A DNA stretch of 64,000 nucleotides from Massilia sp. UMI-21 (GTDB lineage: Bacteria > Pseudomonadota > Gammaproteobacteria > Burkholderiales > Burkholderiaceae_D). The stretch lies in assembly GCA_015277795.1 (NCBI GenBank), contig CP063848.1, forward strand, positions 4,650,001 through 4,714,000, written 5' to 3'. Positions within the stretch are counted from its first letter, which is position 1. The number at the start of each line of letters is the position of its first letter. The position numbers and the translations under genes were made by a program. The notes beneath the pieces were generated by a model. That model searched no databases. It saw only the letters and a list, made by a program, of their open reading frames with translations, and was not told where the DNA came from. Shown one piece after another: positions 7,687 through 16,876 of this stretch.

Positions 7687-9594
7687 CTAGTCGACCATTG
7701 TCCGGTGGCTGCCCGCGACCCGGTTGCGGCCATGCGACTTGGCGTCGTACATCGCCAGGTCGGCGCTGCGCAGCAGCGCGTCGGCATCCATGCCGTCGTC
7801 CGGGAACAGCGCGACGCCCAGGCTGCCCGAGATGTGCAGCACCAGGCCGTCCTGCTGGTCCTCGAAGGGCTGGTTCAGCTGGACCAGGATGTTCTCGGCC
7901 ACCTTGGCCGCCGCCTCCAGGCTGTCGCAGCGCGGCAGCACCACCACGAATTCGTCGCCGCCGATGCGCGCCAGCGTGTCGGCTTCGCGCAGGCCCGCGC
8001 GCAGGCGCCGCGCCACCATCTGCAGCAGGCGGTCGCCCACCGCATGGCCGTAGGTGTCGTTCACCGGCTTGAACTTGTCGAGGTCAAAATAGATCACCGC
8101 CACCTTGTGGCCGTCGCGGCTGGCCGTGCGGATCGCCTGGCGCAGGCGGTCGCCCAGCAGCAGGCGGTTGGGCAGCCCCGTCAGGGGGTCCTCGTGCGCC
8201 ATGCGGTGCATGCGCGCTTCCTCGTGCTTGCGGGCGTCGATGTTGGAGAAGGTGCCGACCATGCGCATCGGCATGCCCAGCTCGTCGCGCTCGCTGATGG
8301 TGCCGCGCGCATCGATCCAGCTCCAGTCGCCGTTGCGCAGCCGCACCCGGAACTCGGCGGCGAAATCCGGGATGCGTCCGGCCAGGTGGCTGCGCAGCTC
8401 GGCGCGCAGCTGCGGCAGGTCGTCGGGATGGACCATGGCGTCGAGCGCGCTGCCGTACCACGAGATCATGGAACGTTCGGTATCGAGGATCATCTGGGCG
8501 CGCGTCGACAGCGTGGCCAGGCCGGTGACGACGTCGCAGTCCCAGACGCCGTCGCCGGTGGCGGTGAGCGCCAGCTTCCAGCGCGCCTCGGCGGCGGCCA
8601 GGGCTTTCAGGGCGCGCCGGCGGCGATCGGCGGCGCCCAGCGCGGCCCAGCCCAGCAGCGCCAGCAGGACCGACACGGCGGCGGCGGCCCAGGTGAGCAC
8701 CGCGCGCTGCCGGGCGTAGCGCGCCTCGACGTCGGCCACGGCTTCGCCGACCGTCACCACCATGCCGTATTCGGGAATCTTGTGCCAGGCATAGAAGCGC
8801 TCCACGCCATCGAGCTGGCCGGCACGGCGGAAATTCCCCGTCACCGGACTGTGCTCCGCGAACGGATTATGCTTGAGGACCAGGCCCATGCCATGGTGCT
8901 TGCTGCCGCGCGTGCTGCGGGCGATGACGGCGCCGTCCTGGCGCACCAGCGACACCGCGGCCCGGGGACCGAGGTCGATGTCCTCGTAGAAGCGCACGAA
9001 GTAATCGGGCGAGACGGTGGCGACGATCACCCCTTCCAGGCGCCCGCCGGCATCGCGGATCGAGCGGCTGAACTGCACCGTCCAGGCATCGGTGAGCGGG
9101 CAGATCACCGGGCGGCTGACGTAGATGCGGTCGTCGCTGATGCCGAGGTGGGCCTGGTAGCCGGCGGCCGCGCTCAGGTCCAGCCCCTCGTGCGCGGGCC
9201 CGGCATTGGTGTAGGCCACCCTGCCCTGCGCGTCGAGCACCGTGACCTGGATCGGCACCCGGTAGCGCAGGTGGCGCGCATGTTCGGCAACCAGCCCGGT
9301 GAAGCCGGCGCGGTCGCGCTGCCAGGTGGCGCGCAGCTGGACCAGCGACAGGTCGACGATGCCGACCGTGGCGCGCACCTCCTCGGTGAAGACGCGCGCG
9401 TAGTTGTGCAGGTCGCGGCTGCTGCCGGCCTTGGCGAGGGTGGCGAAACGGGTCTGCTCGACGGCGGCCAGGCCCCAGACGATCGGCAGCATGAAGGCGA
9501 GGTAGAGCGCCAGGTCGCGCAGCACCCGCGGGCGGACGAAGCCGAGCAGGCGGTCGCGCGAGGAAAGCTTGGAAGGAGAGGAAGACGAAGACAT
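7687..9594 (-). CDS. Membrane diguanylate cyclase with periplasmic CACHE-like sensor, PAS and GGDEF
   Basis: A 635-residue c-di-GMP synthase. Order: TM1 (about 27-48), a long periplasmic double-CACHE-like sensor (about 50-290, with typical YVSRPV and FSRSIRD segments), TM2 (about 297-320), a PAS/PAC domain (about 330-455, ending VGTFSNIDARKHEEARM) and the GGDEF domain (about 465-630). The active-site loop is GGDEF (545-549), and an inhibitory I-site RxxD (READ, 536-539) stands exactly five residues before it, so product feedback is expected. DPLTGLPNR and FDLDKFKPVND are intact. There is no EAL domain. It probably turns a periplasmic small-molecule signal into c-di-GMP; the ligand cannot be read from sequence. 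Confidence 0.93.
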   Translation of the reverse strand: MSSSSSPSKLSSRDRLLGFVRPRVLRDLALYLAFMLPIVWGLAAVEQTRFATLAKAGSSRDLHNYARVFTEEVRATVGIVDLSLVQLRATWQRDRAGFTGLVAEHARHLRYRVPIQVTVLDAQGRVAYTNAGPAHEGLDLSAAAGYQAHLGISDDRIYVSRPVICPLTDAWTVQFSRSIRDAGGRLEGVIVATVSPDYFVRFYEDIDLGPRAAVSLVRQDGAVIARSTRGSKHHGMGLVLKHNPFAEHSPVTGNFRRAGQLDGVERFYAWHKIPEYGMVVTVGEAVADVEARYARQRAVLTWAAAAVSVLLALLGWAALGAADRRRRALKALAAAEARWKLALTATGDGVWDCDVVTGLATLSTRAQMILDTERSMISWYGSALDAMVHPDDLPQLRAELRSHLAGRIPDFAAEFRVRLRNGDWSWIDARGTISERDELGMPMRMVGTFSNIDARKHEEARMHRMAHEDPLTGLPNRLLLGDRLRQAIRTASRDGHKVAVIYFDLDKFKPVNDTYGHAVGDRLLQMVARRLRAGLREADTLARIGGDEFVVVLPRCDSLEAAAKVAENILVQLNQPFEDQQDGLVLHISGSLGVALFPDDGMDADALLRSADLAMYDAKSHGRNRVAGSHRTMVD

Positions 9595-9856
9595 GGGCGG
9601 GCGCGCGGCATCCGGAAAATGCGAAGCAGGCGAAGCCGGGCGTCATGCTTGCGCCCGCAGGATGATGGATCGCGCCCTTCGTGAACGCATGCATTATACA
9701 TACCGTTTCCACCAGGAACTTATCGTTGCAATTAATTTGATGGATTTGATGCCATGCCGCAACAGTGAAAGGAAATTTCAGTATTCTTCAATTTTTGAAA
9801 TATTGTTTCACCGTCGACCACGCATGGCCTCGCATTCCGCATGCTAGAGTGACATC

Positions 9857-10246
9857 ATGAAACTGTTCTATAACGTGGCGGGCGCGCTGGCAGTCTTGCT
9901 GGGCATCCTCGGCCTGTTCCTGCCCTTGCTGCCGACCACGCCCTTCCTGCTGCTGGCCTCGTGGTGCTTCGCGCGCGGCTCGGACCGCCTGCACCGCTGG
10001 CTGCTGTCGCACCGCGTGTTCGGCGAGTACCTGCGCAATTTCGAAGCCGGCCGCGGCATCCCGCTGAAGGCCAAGATCGTGGCCACGCTGATGTTGTGGA
10101 CCTCGCTGCTGGTGGCGATGTCGCGCCTGGTCGAGACCCGCGGCCCGGTCCTGCCCGTCGTGCTGGCGCTGGTCGGGGCCGGCGTCAGCCTCTACCTGTG
10201 GCGCTTCCTGCCGACGCTGCGCCTCGACCGTCCGACGAAAAACTGA
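9857..10246 (+). CDS. ybaN: YbaN family (DUF454) inner-membrane protein
   Basis: A 129-residue membrane protein of the DUF454/YbaN family. The N-terminal segment GLFLPLLPTTPFLLLASWCFARGS is the family signature. Two or three further helices follow (ATLMLWTSLLVAM and LPVVLALVGAGVSLYLW). The ATG at 9857 begins directly before the first helix. The family role is poorly defined. It is divergent from the diguanylate cyclase gene across a 262-bp AT-rich promoter region. Confidence 0.87.
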   Translation: MKLFYNVAGALAVLLGILGLFLPLLPTTPFLLLASWCFARGSDRLHRWLLSHRVFGEYLRNFEAGRGIPLKAKIVATLMLWTSLLVAMSRLVETRGPVLPVVLALVGAGVSLYLWRFLPTLRLDRPTKN

Positions 10247-10448
10247 GCCTGCCGGCAGACGGTCGCGAGCTGGGCAAGGTGACGCTGCGCGGCATCGACG
10301 ATGCGGTCGGCGCCCCGCCTTTCTTCGCCATGGGCAAGCGCAGCGAACAGACCGACCGCCTGGTCGAGCAGGTAGTCAACGCCTCGCTGATCTTCGGCTG
10401 ATCTTGGGCTGATCTTCGGCCGATCGTCGGCCGACCTTCGCCGGAACC
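10247..10448. other. Gap with a possible coding relic
   Basis: After the ybaN stop, one plus-strand frame (different from ybaN) stays open to the TGA at 10399-10401 and reads like protein rather than noise (LPADGRELGKVTLRGI, then DDAVGAPPFFAMGKRSEQ). It has no convincing start of its own. It may be the tail of a decayed gene fused by frameshift downstream of ybaN, or chance coding in high-GC DNA. The tandem repeat at 10387-10441 follows. Confidence 0.3.
10387..10441. repeat. Five tandem copies of an 11-bp unit
   Basis: Read directly: CTGATCTTCGG, CTGATCTTGGG, CTGATCTTCGG, CCGATCGTCGG, CCGACCTTCGC. The first three differ by one base and the last two are more diverged. It lies between ybaN and a convergent secreted-protein gene. 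Confidence 0.85.
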
Positions 10449-10871
10449 TCAGGAACAGCTGCGCCGCAGGCGCCCCTTGCTGTCGGCCGGATAGCTCAGC
10501 AGGATGGTGTCGGCGCGCTGGTCGGGCATCCAGCTCATCTGCACGTCGCCTGCGCGCGACGCGAACAGGTGGGGACCGACCTCGCGCAACTGGACCCGGC
10601 GCCAATGGTCGAACTCGGCATAGAGCTGCTGGTCGAGGTCGATCAGGTCGATCCAGCGGCCATTGGACAGCCGGTAGCTGCCCTGGACCTCGTCGACCAG
10701 CTGGGTGCCGGTGGAGATGACCTCGCCGGACAAGCCCGGCGCCGCGCTGCGCTGCGCGGTGACGGTGACCGTGTCTTGCCCGGCACACCCGGCAGCGGAT
10801 GCGAGCGGTGCGGCCAGCAAACAGGCCGCCGCGACAAGCGAATAGTAACGACGCATGAAATAGTGACGCAT
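10449..10871 (-). CDS. Hypothetical secreted protein
   Basis: A 140-residue exported protein with a Sec signal peptide (MRRYYSLVAAACLLAAPLASA) and a small mature domain rich in beta-strand pattern, ending GRLRRSCS. Two cysteines near the mature N-terminus and one at the C-terminus could form disulfides. The ATG at 10871 is preceded by a GGGGGGAG purine run at normal spacing; an in-frame ATG at 10856 is an alternative. I do not recognise the family. It is divergent from ribonuclease Z. Confidence 0.62.
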   Translation of the reverse strand: MRHYFMRRYYSLVAAACLLAAPLASAAGCAGQDTVTVTAQRSAAPGLSGEVISTGTQLVDEVQGSYRLSNGRWIDLIDLDQQLYAEFDHWRRVQLREVGPHLFASRAGDVQMSWMPDQRADTILLSYPADSKGRLRRSCS

Positions 10872-11093
10872 GCTCCCCCCATGAATGCGCGGATGGCAGC
10901 CGCTCCAAGGCGGCCGTGTAGCGAGTCAGACCACGGAAGTCACGGGGAGTGCATGCATGCTTCGCTCTACGCAGCACACATTGTGCACGATCAAACGCCG
11001 CGCATTTGCGGGGCGAGGTGCAAGCCGACGCCACATTCGCGGCGATCGCGGATAATGGCGTACCGATCAGATCACCTCACCGCGGCACAGCAC

Positions 11094-12068
11094 ATGGAAA
11101 TCCAGTTCCTGGGAACCTCTTCCGGCACCCCGACCAGGGCGCGCAACATGACCGCGATCGCGATCCGCACGCGCGGCGCCAAGCACTGGTCGCTGGTCGA
11201 CTGCGCCGAAGGCACGCAGCACCGGCTGCTGCGCACCAATCTGTCGCCGATGAGCCTGCGCGCCATCTTCATCACCCACCTGCACGGCGACCACTGCTAC
11301 GGCCTGCCCGGCCTGCTGGCCAGCGCCGGCATGCTCAACCGGACGGAACCGATGACCATCGTCGGCCCGCCGCCGCTGCGCGGCATGATCGAATGCATCA
11401 TGGCAGCCTCGGAGCTGAGCCTGCCCTACCCGATCGAGTGGATCGCGATCGAGGACCTGGCGCACACCGACGTCCTGCCCGACCTGCGGGTGCATGCCAC
11501 CCGGCTGTCGCACCGGATCGCCTCGCACGCCTACAGCTTCACCGAGGCGGCGGTGGAGCGCAAACTCGACATCGGCAAGCTGCGGCTTGGGAACATCCCG
11601 TCCGGGCCGGCCTGGGGCGAGATCCAGCAGGGCCGCAACCCCGTGCTGCCCGACGGCCGCGCCGTGGTGGCCGAAGGCTTCCTGCTGCCGCCGCGCCGCT
11701 CGCGCAAGGTGATCATCGCCGGCGACAACGACGCGCCGGAACTGCTGGCGCAGGAAGCGGCCGGCGCCGACCTGCTGGTGCACGAAGCCACCTACACCGA
11801 GGCGATCCTGCACAAGGTGGGGCCGGGGCCGCAGCACAGCTCGGCCGCGATGGTGGCGCGGGTTGCGCAGCGGATCAAGCTGCCGAACCTGATCCTGACC
11901 CATTTCAGTCCGCGCTACCAGGACCAGGGTTCTGGGCACCCCGGCGCGCTCACGCTGGACGACATCGAGCGCGAAGCGCGCGAACACTACAGCGGCCAGC
12001 TGGCGCTGGCGCGCGACCTGACAAGCTACGAGCTCAGGACGGACGGCAGCCTGCATCTGCTCCCCTGA
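11094..12068 (+). CDS. rnz: Ribonuclease Z
   Basis: A 324-residue metallo-beta-lactamase-fold endonuclease that removes tRNA 3' trailers. It starts MEIQFLGTSSGTPT, the usual beginning of the family. Zinc ligands are visible: THLHGDH (HxHxDH), an Asp in IIAGDN and a His in LTHFSPRY. The exosite region before the last zinc ligand is present. The ATG at 11094 is chosen because it coincides with the conserved N-terminus; an ATG 39 bp upstream would add a non-conserved tail. Length fits the bacterial long-form enzyme. A small gene follows 32 bp downstream on the same strand. Confidence 0.93.
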   Translation: MEIQFLGTSSGTPTRARNMTAIAIRTRGAKHWSLVDCAEGTQHRLLRTNLSPMSLRAIFITHLHGDHCYGLPGLLASAGMLNRTEPMTIVGPPPLRGMIECIMAASELSLPYPIEWIAIEDLAHTDVLPDLRVHATRLSHRIASHAYSFTEAAVERKLDIGKLRLGNIPSGPAWGEIQQGRNPVLPDGRAVVAEGFLLPPRRSRKVIIAGDNDAPELLAQEAAGADLLVHEATYTEAILHKVGPGPQHSSAAMVARVAQRIKLPNLILTHFSPRYQDQGSGHPGALTLDDIEREAREHYSGQLALARDLTSYELRTDGSLHLLP

Positions 12069-12100
12069 ACTGCGGCCCTGCGCTCAGGCTACAATCCGGC

Positions 12101-12409
12101 ATGCCCAAGAAGACACCCATTTTCCCCGGACCAAATACCTCGCGCGGCGCCGTGTTGGCCGTGCTGCTCTCCAACGAAGACCAGCTGGGCGCCGAACCGC
12201 TGCGCGGCCGCATCACCCTGGCCGCCATCGTGCGCGCACTGAAGCGCAAGTACCACTGGCCGATCGAGACCGAGAGCTTCCCCTCGAACAGCGCGGACGG
12301 CCGCGCGACCTGGGCGACGGTCTACAGCCTGCCGCCCGACGTAATCACGAAGGCGCTGGCCGCCGGCGGCCGCGACTGGCTCAGGAGCCGCAAGGCCGGT
12401 CAGGCTTAA
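12101..12409 (+). CDS. Small protein, possible winged-helix fold
   Basis: A 102-residue protein (MPKKTPIFPGPNTSRGAVLA...). The segment LRGRITLAAIVRALKRKYHW has the helix-turn-helix feel of small phage-type winged-helix proteins, but I cannot name a family with confidence. It lies 32 bp after the ribonuclease Z stop. Its stop codon overlaps the stop of the convergent LysR gene: the shared bases TTAA provide a TAA on both strands. Confidence 0.6.
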   Translation: MPKKTPIFPGPNTSRGAVLAVLLSNEDQLGAEPLRGRITLAAIVRALKRKYHWPIETESFPSNSADGRATWATVYSLPPDVITKALAAGGRDWLRSRKAGQA

Positions 12410-13299
12410 TGGATTAGCGCGAGCTGCGCGAATTCTTCGACCGCAAAATCGACAAAGGCGCGCACCCGCGGCGCCAGGTGCCGCGCGCCCGGAAACACCA
12501 GGTGCACGGGCAGCGGCTCCGGCTCATAGCCCTGCAATAGCGGCACCAGCGTCCCGGCCTGCAGGTCGGGCGCCGCCTGGTAGGACAAGGCGCGGGCGAT
12601 ACCGAAGCCCGCGCGCGCCGCATGCAGCACCCCTTCGACATCGTTCATCTGCAGGCGCGGCGTGAACCGGACGATGTGTTCGCGCCCGTCCGCCCCGTAG
12701 CGCCATTCCGGCAACCCGCGCACCGCGGTGCCCAGGATCAGCTGGTGCCTGCCCAGCTCCTCGGGCGTGGCGGGCGCGCCATGACGCTGCAGATAAGCAG
12801 GGCTGGCCAGCGTCACGCGCCGCACCGCGCCCAGCTGGCGCGCCACCAGGCCGGAACTGTCGAGCGGGCCGATGCGCAGCGCCACGTCGATGGCGTTGTC
12901 GATCAGGTCCATGTTGCGGTCGTTGAGGATGAGCTCGACCTGGATCTCCGGATAGCGCATCAGGAACTGCGTGACCACCGGCGACACATGGCGGCGCCCG
13001 AACACGGTGGGCGCCGTCACCCGCAGCAGGCCGCGCGGCGTGGCCTCCTGCTGCTCGCGGATCGCCGCCTCGTAGTCGGCCAGCAGGCGGCGCGCCCCAT
13101 CGGCCAGGCGCAGTCCTTCGCGGGTGGCCGTCAGGCGGCGCGTGCTGCGCTCGAACAGGCGCGCGCCGACCCGCCCCTCGAGCGCCGCCAGCATGCGCGT
13201 CACGGCCGAGGGCGAGCGGCGCAGCTTGTGCGCCGCCGCCGCCATGCTGCCTGCCTCGAGAATGGCCAGGAATACCTGCAGTTCGTCCAGTCGGTCCAT
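12406..13299 (-). CDS. LysR-type transcriptional regulator
   Basis: A 297-residue LysR regulator. The N-terminal winged helix (MDRLDELQVFLAILEAGSMA, then SPSAVTRMLAALEGRVGARLF) is followed by a periplasmic-binding-like effector domain (RGLLRVTAPTVFGRRHVSP). The ATG at 13299 matches the usual N-terminus; the frame is open 69 bp further but that part is not conserved-looking. It is divergent from the glutathione S-transferase gene at 13428, the classic arrangement in which a LysR protein controls its divergent neighbour. The effector is unknown. Confidence 0.92.
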   Translation of the reverse strand: MDRLDELQVFLAILEAGSMAAAAHKLRRSPSAVTRMLAALEGRVGARLFERSTRRLTATREGLRLADGARRLLADYEAAIREQQEATPRGLLRVTAPTVFGRRHVSPVVTQFLMRYPEIQVELILNDRNMDLIDNAIDVALRIGPLDSSGLVARQLGAVRRVTLASPAYLQRHGAPATPEELGRHQLILGTAVRGLPEWRYGADGREHIVRFTPRLQMNDVEGVLHAARAGFGIARALSYQAAPDLQAGTLVPLLQGYEPEPLPVHLVFPGARHLAPRVRAFVDFAVEEFAQLALIH

Positions 13300-13427
13300 G
13301 CTGTTGGGTCGTTTCCTTGCGCCGATTCCTTGCGCCGATTGAAAGAGTGAATTGCGATTATGCCCCATTCCGCAATGCCGATTCCGCGCCTAGGATGAAG
13401 GCTCCTTCCACCACCTCCTGTGCGAAC

Positions 13428-14033
13428 ATGGCCTCTTCTTCCATCACCCTGTACGGCACCCCGCTTTCCGGTCACAGCCACCGCGTGCAATTGTTCCTGC
13501 ATCTGCTGGAGCTGCCCTACCGCTTCGTCGACGCGCCGGCCGCGGTGCGCGAGCGCGCCGAATTCCGGCGCATGAACCCGCTCGGCCAGATTCCCGTGCT
13601 GCAGGACGGCGAGCTGGTGCTGGCAGACAGCAATGCCATCCTGGTTTACCTGGCCAGGCGCTACGCCCCGGACAGCGGCTGGCTGCCGGACGACGCCGTG
13701 GGCGCGGCGCAGGTGCAGCGCTGGCTGTCGCTGGCGGCCGGAGAAATCGCCTACGGCCCGGCGCGGGCGCGCATCGGCGCACGCTGGGGCGACACCGGCA
13801 TGCCGCCCGCGCTCATGCAGCAGCTGGCGGACAAGGTGCTGCGCTACATGGAAGACAGCCTGGCGCAGCAGGACTTCCTGGCTGCGCCCAGGCCGACACT
13901 GGCGGACCTGGCCTGCTACGCCTACATCGCGCACGCGCCGGAAGGCGGCATCGCGCTGGAACCCTATCCCCATGTGCGCAGCTGGATCGCCCGCATCCAG
14001 GCCCTGCCGCACTTCGTGCCGATGCCGTCATAA
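13428..14033 (+). CDS. Glutathione S-transferase family protein
   Basis: A 201-residue GST. The thioredoxin-like N-terminal domain (SITLYGTPLSGHSHRVQLFL) carries the glutathione-binding segments NPLGQIPVLQDG and LADSNAILVYLA. An all-helical C-terminal domain follows. It is divergent from a LysR regulator and 15 bp upstream of an FMN-binding protein gene, suggesting a small detoxification or redox operon. The ATG at 13428 gives a start immediately before the first beta-strand. Confidence 0.9.
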   Translation: MASSSITLYGTPLSGHSHRVQLFLHLLELPYRFVDAPAAVRERAEFRRMNPLGQIPVLQDGELVLADSNAILVYLARRYAPDSGWLPDDAVGAAQVQRWLSLAAGEIAYGPARARIGARWGDTGMPPALMQQLADKVLRYMEDSLAQQDFLAAPRPTLADLACYAYIAHAPEGGIALEPYPHVRSWIARIQALPHFVPMPS

Positions 14034-14048
14034 CAGGCATACCAGGCC

Positions 14049-14951
14049 ATGATCGATTACCGCATCCCCGCGCCCTTCCACCCTGGCGAGTTGCGCGCCC
14101 AGCAACTGGCCGGCGGCGGCCCGCCCGGCGCGCCGATCCGCAGCCAGATGCCGGACCAGCACCGTCAGTTCTTCCCCCTGTTGCCCTTCGTGTGCGTGGC
14201 CGTGGCGGATGCGGACGCATGGCCGCTGGCGACCCTGCTGCACGGCGAACCCGGCTTCGCCTCCTCGCCGGCACCCGATCAGCTCCGGATCGCCGCCCTG
14301 CCCGACCCGGACGACCCGGCCCATGCGCATGTGACGCACGGCGCCGACATCGGCATCCTCGGCATCGACCTGGGCACGCGCCGGCGCAACCGCGAGAACG
14401 GCGTGATTGCGGAAGCGAACGATGACGGGCTGCTGGTCGACGTCCACCAGTCCTTCGGCAACTGTCCCAAGTACATCCAGGTGCGCCAACTCGTCCGCAC
14501 GCCGGCCGGGCGCGGCGCCGTGGAGCGTTTCGGCGCCGAGCTGCCCGCGGATGCCGTGCGCCTGATCGGCGCCTGCCAGACCATGTTCGTGGCGAGCGCC
14601 AGCGGCGGCGCGGCGCAGGATCAGGCGCGCGGTCTCGACATCTCGCACCGCGGCGGCGAGACCGGCTTCCTGCGGCTGGACGGCAATGTGCTGACGGTGC
14701 CCGACTACGCCGGCAACCGTTATTTCAATACCCTGGGCAACCTGCTGCTGGAACCGCGCGCGGCGCTGGTAATGGTGGATTTCGCCAGCGGTGACATGCT
14801 GCAGCTGCAAGGCATGGCCGAGATCGCGTGGCAGCCGGCCGGCTTGGCGGACGCGCGGGCCGAGCGCGCCTGGCTGTTGCGCATCGAGCGCGGCTGGCTG
14901 CGGCGCGCGGCCTTTCCCTTGCGCGAGCTTCGCCCCGCTTTACACGCCTGA
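14049..14951 (+). CDS. Pyridoxamine 5'-phosphate oxidase-like FMN-binding protein
   Basis: A 300-residue protein of the PNPOx-like flavin split-barrel group. It shows RENGVIAE and FGNCPKYIQVR in the first half and GNRYFNTLGNLLLEPRAALV in the second, typical of the large flavoproteins encoded beside GST or ferredoxin-like genes. The probable role is an FMN-dependent reductase or oxidase, substrate unknown. It starts 15 bp after the GST stop, so the two form one transcript under the divergent LysR regulator. Confidence 0.82.
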   Translation: MIDYRIPAPFHPGELRAQQLAGGGPPGAPIRSQMPDQHRQFFPLLPFVCVAVADADAWPLATLLHGEPGFASSPAPDQLRIAALPDPDDPAHAHVTHGADIGILGIDLGTRRRNRENGVIAEANDDGLLVDVHQSFGNCPKYIQVRQLVRTPAGRGAVERFGAELPADAVRLIGACQTMFVASASGGAAQDQARGLDISHRGGETGFLRLDGNVLTVPDYAGNRYFNTLGNLLLEPRAALVMVDFASGDMLQLQGMAEIAWQPAGLADARAERAWLLRIERGWLRRAAFPLRELRPALHA

Positions 14952-15281
14952 AGGCGCTTTCTTTCACGACATTCGGCTCCCGTGCTGATCGAATCGGCAC
15001 GGGCGGCCGGCTTCCCCCAATGTGCATTGCGCGCTGCCAAAGCGGCGGAGCGTCGAGCGCGTACCTTCATCGATGCACCCAGCCGGCGCAAGCCTTCTCG
15101 TCAAGAAAATTGCCACGTGGGTGAGAGAAAGCTTGCTCCTTGTCCAGATGATTTGCCCAGCCTTGCCGTGTTCGTGGGTGTGGGCGTGGTGCCGTACCGA
15201 GGAGAGTCCGTGATGGCCGGCCCGAGCCGGCGGCGGGGGTGCCATCGTCGTGCCCGGCCGCCATCCTTACTGGAGGTTCTC
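14952..15281. other. Intergenic region upstream of the HAF-repeat gene
   Basis: A 330-bp gap. The 3' end carries the strong ribosome binding site TGGAGG of the next gene and a GC-rich inverted segment (GGCCGGCCCGAGCCGGC near 15212). No protein or known RNA family is recognisable. Confidence 0.5.
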
Positions 15282-16361
15282 ATGCAAGCGCTTGATCGCG
15301 GTTCAAAACTATCGCGCGTCTCCCTGTTCCTGCTATCGCTCGCCGTGTCGGCAGGCGCGGCCGCCGCACCCTACATTGAGTACCGGGTGACGGTGGTCGG
15401 CCCTGCCCACAGCACCGCCGCCGACATCAACAAGGACGGCGTGGTGGTCGGCAGCTATCCGGCCAGGGGCAGCGCCGGCCGCGCCTTCCTGAACCGGGGC
15501 CAGGGCGTGGTGGACCTGGGCGCGCTGGGCAGGTCCAGCGATGCCGTGGCCATCAACGACAAGGGCGAAGTGCTCGGCCACTGGGCCACCGCCGGCGGCC
15601 AGCGGCGGGGCTTCATCTACTCCGCCGACAGGCAGCGCGACATCGGCGTCGTTCCCGGCAGGCGCACCCGCTATACCGACATCAACAGGCACGGCTACGT
15701 CACCGCGATCGACGACGAAGCGAGCATCGATGGATCGCGCAGCTTCCTGCGCGACCCGCAAGGCAGGTTCACCGACATCGGCGAGCTGTGCTTCGATGGG
15801 CCGACCCTGAACTATGCCTACGCGCTGAACAACCGCAACCAGGTGACCGGCGAATCCGGTCCGCTGACCTTCCCGGACCAGCCGCTACGCGCCGTCGTCT
15901 GGAGCAAGGGCGTGATGCGCGACCTCGGCGACTTCGGCTCGACGCCCAACGGCGGCATGGCCATCAACGACCGGGGCCAGGTGACCGGTTATATGTCGGT
16001 GCCGACCCGCATTCACAACCGCGTCGCCTTCCTGTACCAGCACGGCCGCCTCATCGACATCGACGGCCGTCCCGCCACCGTGGAAAGGAACAGCACGGGA
16101 ACCGGCATCAACAACCATGGCCACATCGTAGGCGCCAGCGACCACCTGTCGGGCTTCATCTACCGCGGCAGGCGCATGGAGAGCCTGAATGCGCTGATCG
16201 ATCCCAAGCTGGGTTGGGACATTGCCTCCCCGCGCGCCATCAATGATGCGGGGCAGATTGCGGCGACGGCTTACCGCAGGGGGGTGCCGTATGCGGTGCG
16301 GCTGGATTTGATACGGGCGCATGGGCTGGGGGCGCCGCAGTTGGAGGCAGATGAGGACTAG
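15282..16361 (+). CDS. Secreted HAF-repeat protein
   Basis: A 359-residue exported protein. It has a signal peptide (about 1-29, ending GAAAA) and then at least six HAF-type repeats: each has a GxVVGSY, INDKGEVLGH, INNRNQVTGES, INDRGQVTGYM, INNHGHIVGAS or INDAGQIAATA segment followed by a short stretch with Phe/Tyr and a D(I/L)G turn. Such repeats form a propeller-like or solenoid fold in extracellular proteins of unknown role. The ATG at 15282 has a strong TGGAGG site 6 bases upstream. It may be cell-surface or secreted. Confidence 0.85.
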   Translation: MQALDRGSKLSRVSLFLLSLAVSAGAAAAPYIEYRVTVVGPAHSTAADINKDGVVVGSYPARGSAGRAFLNRGQGVVDLGALGRSSDAVAINDKGEVLGHWATAGGQRRGFIYSADRQRDIGVVPGRRTRYTDINRHGYVTAIDDEASIDGSRSFLRDPQGRFTDIGELCFDGPTLNYAYALNNRNQVTGESGPLTFPDQPLRAVVWSKGVMRDLGDFGSTPNGGMAINDRGQVTGYMSVPTRIHNRVAFLYQHGRLIDIDGRPATVERNSTGTGINNHGHIVGASDHLSGFIYRGRRMESLNALIDPKLGWDIASPRAINDAGQIAATAYRRGVPYAVRLDLIRAHGLGAPQLEADED

Positions 16362-16876
16362 GCCGCGCTCACTGGGCAGGCAGCGCCGGGGGCCGCGGCG
16401 CTTGGAGCCGGGTCACTGGCATGTGATGTGGTGCAACCAGTATCGCAGGAATGACGCGCTGCCAGGCTGGCTGCATCTGTGGAGGGAAGAAGCCCTGATG
16501 CCGGCCTTCCGGCCATCGCCTTGCCAGTCGCCATCTAAAGAGACGATCGGCATGAAAAAAGAGTTTTTAGCTAGCTATGAATCGCCACGACTTCAACGAA
16601 CGGCGGTCACCAGTCGATTTTAAAAAAGCGCCATTTCTTGCGGCTGCAGAGTATCTAGAAAATTCGTAGCGATTCAGGCCATTCAGCGCTTCCTGCCGTA
16701 TGGCCTACCCAAGCTACGCGGAATCACAACCGCAGCACATATCCAAAAACTAGAGATTTGAAGCGTATCAAAGTCACGCTGTCTCCGAGTTTTACCATCG
16801 ATCATTGTCCGCACCGCACTGCCGCTCACTACCCAGCCAACCGGAATAGCCCCAACACCCAGACAGGAAGCTTCTA
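16362..16876. other. Gap at the left edge of the T6SS island
   Basis: A 515-bp gap where base composition falls from the GC-rich neighbourhood to a more AT-rich stretch (from about 16540 onward). I see no gene that stands up: a possible 23-residue reading frame starts at 16551 (MKKEFLASYES) and is too short to judge. AGGAAG just before 16877 is the vgrG ribosome binding site. The composition change suggests an insertion boundary. Confidence 0.5.

Noticed and set aside
14952..15281. Riboswitch upstream of the HAF-repeat gene
   Set aside because: Some GC-rich inverted sequence is present but no conserved core of a known riboswitch class could be recognised.
16321..16623. 100-codon plus-strand open frame after the HAF-repeat gene
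   Set aside because: No ribosome site at its start, mixed composition crossing a GC change, and no recognisable domain.
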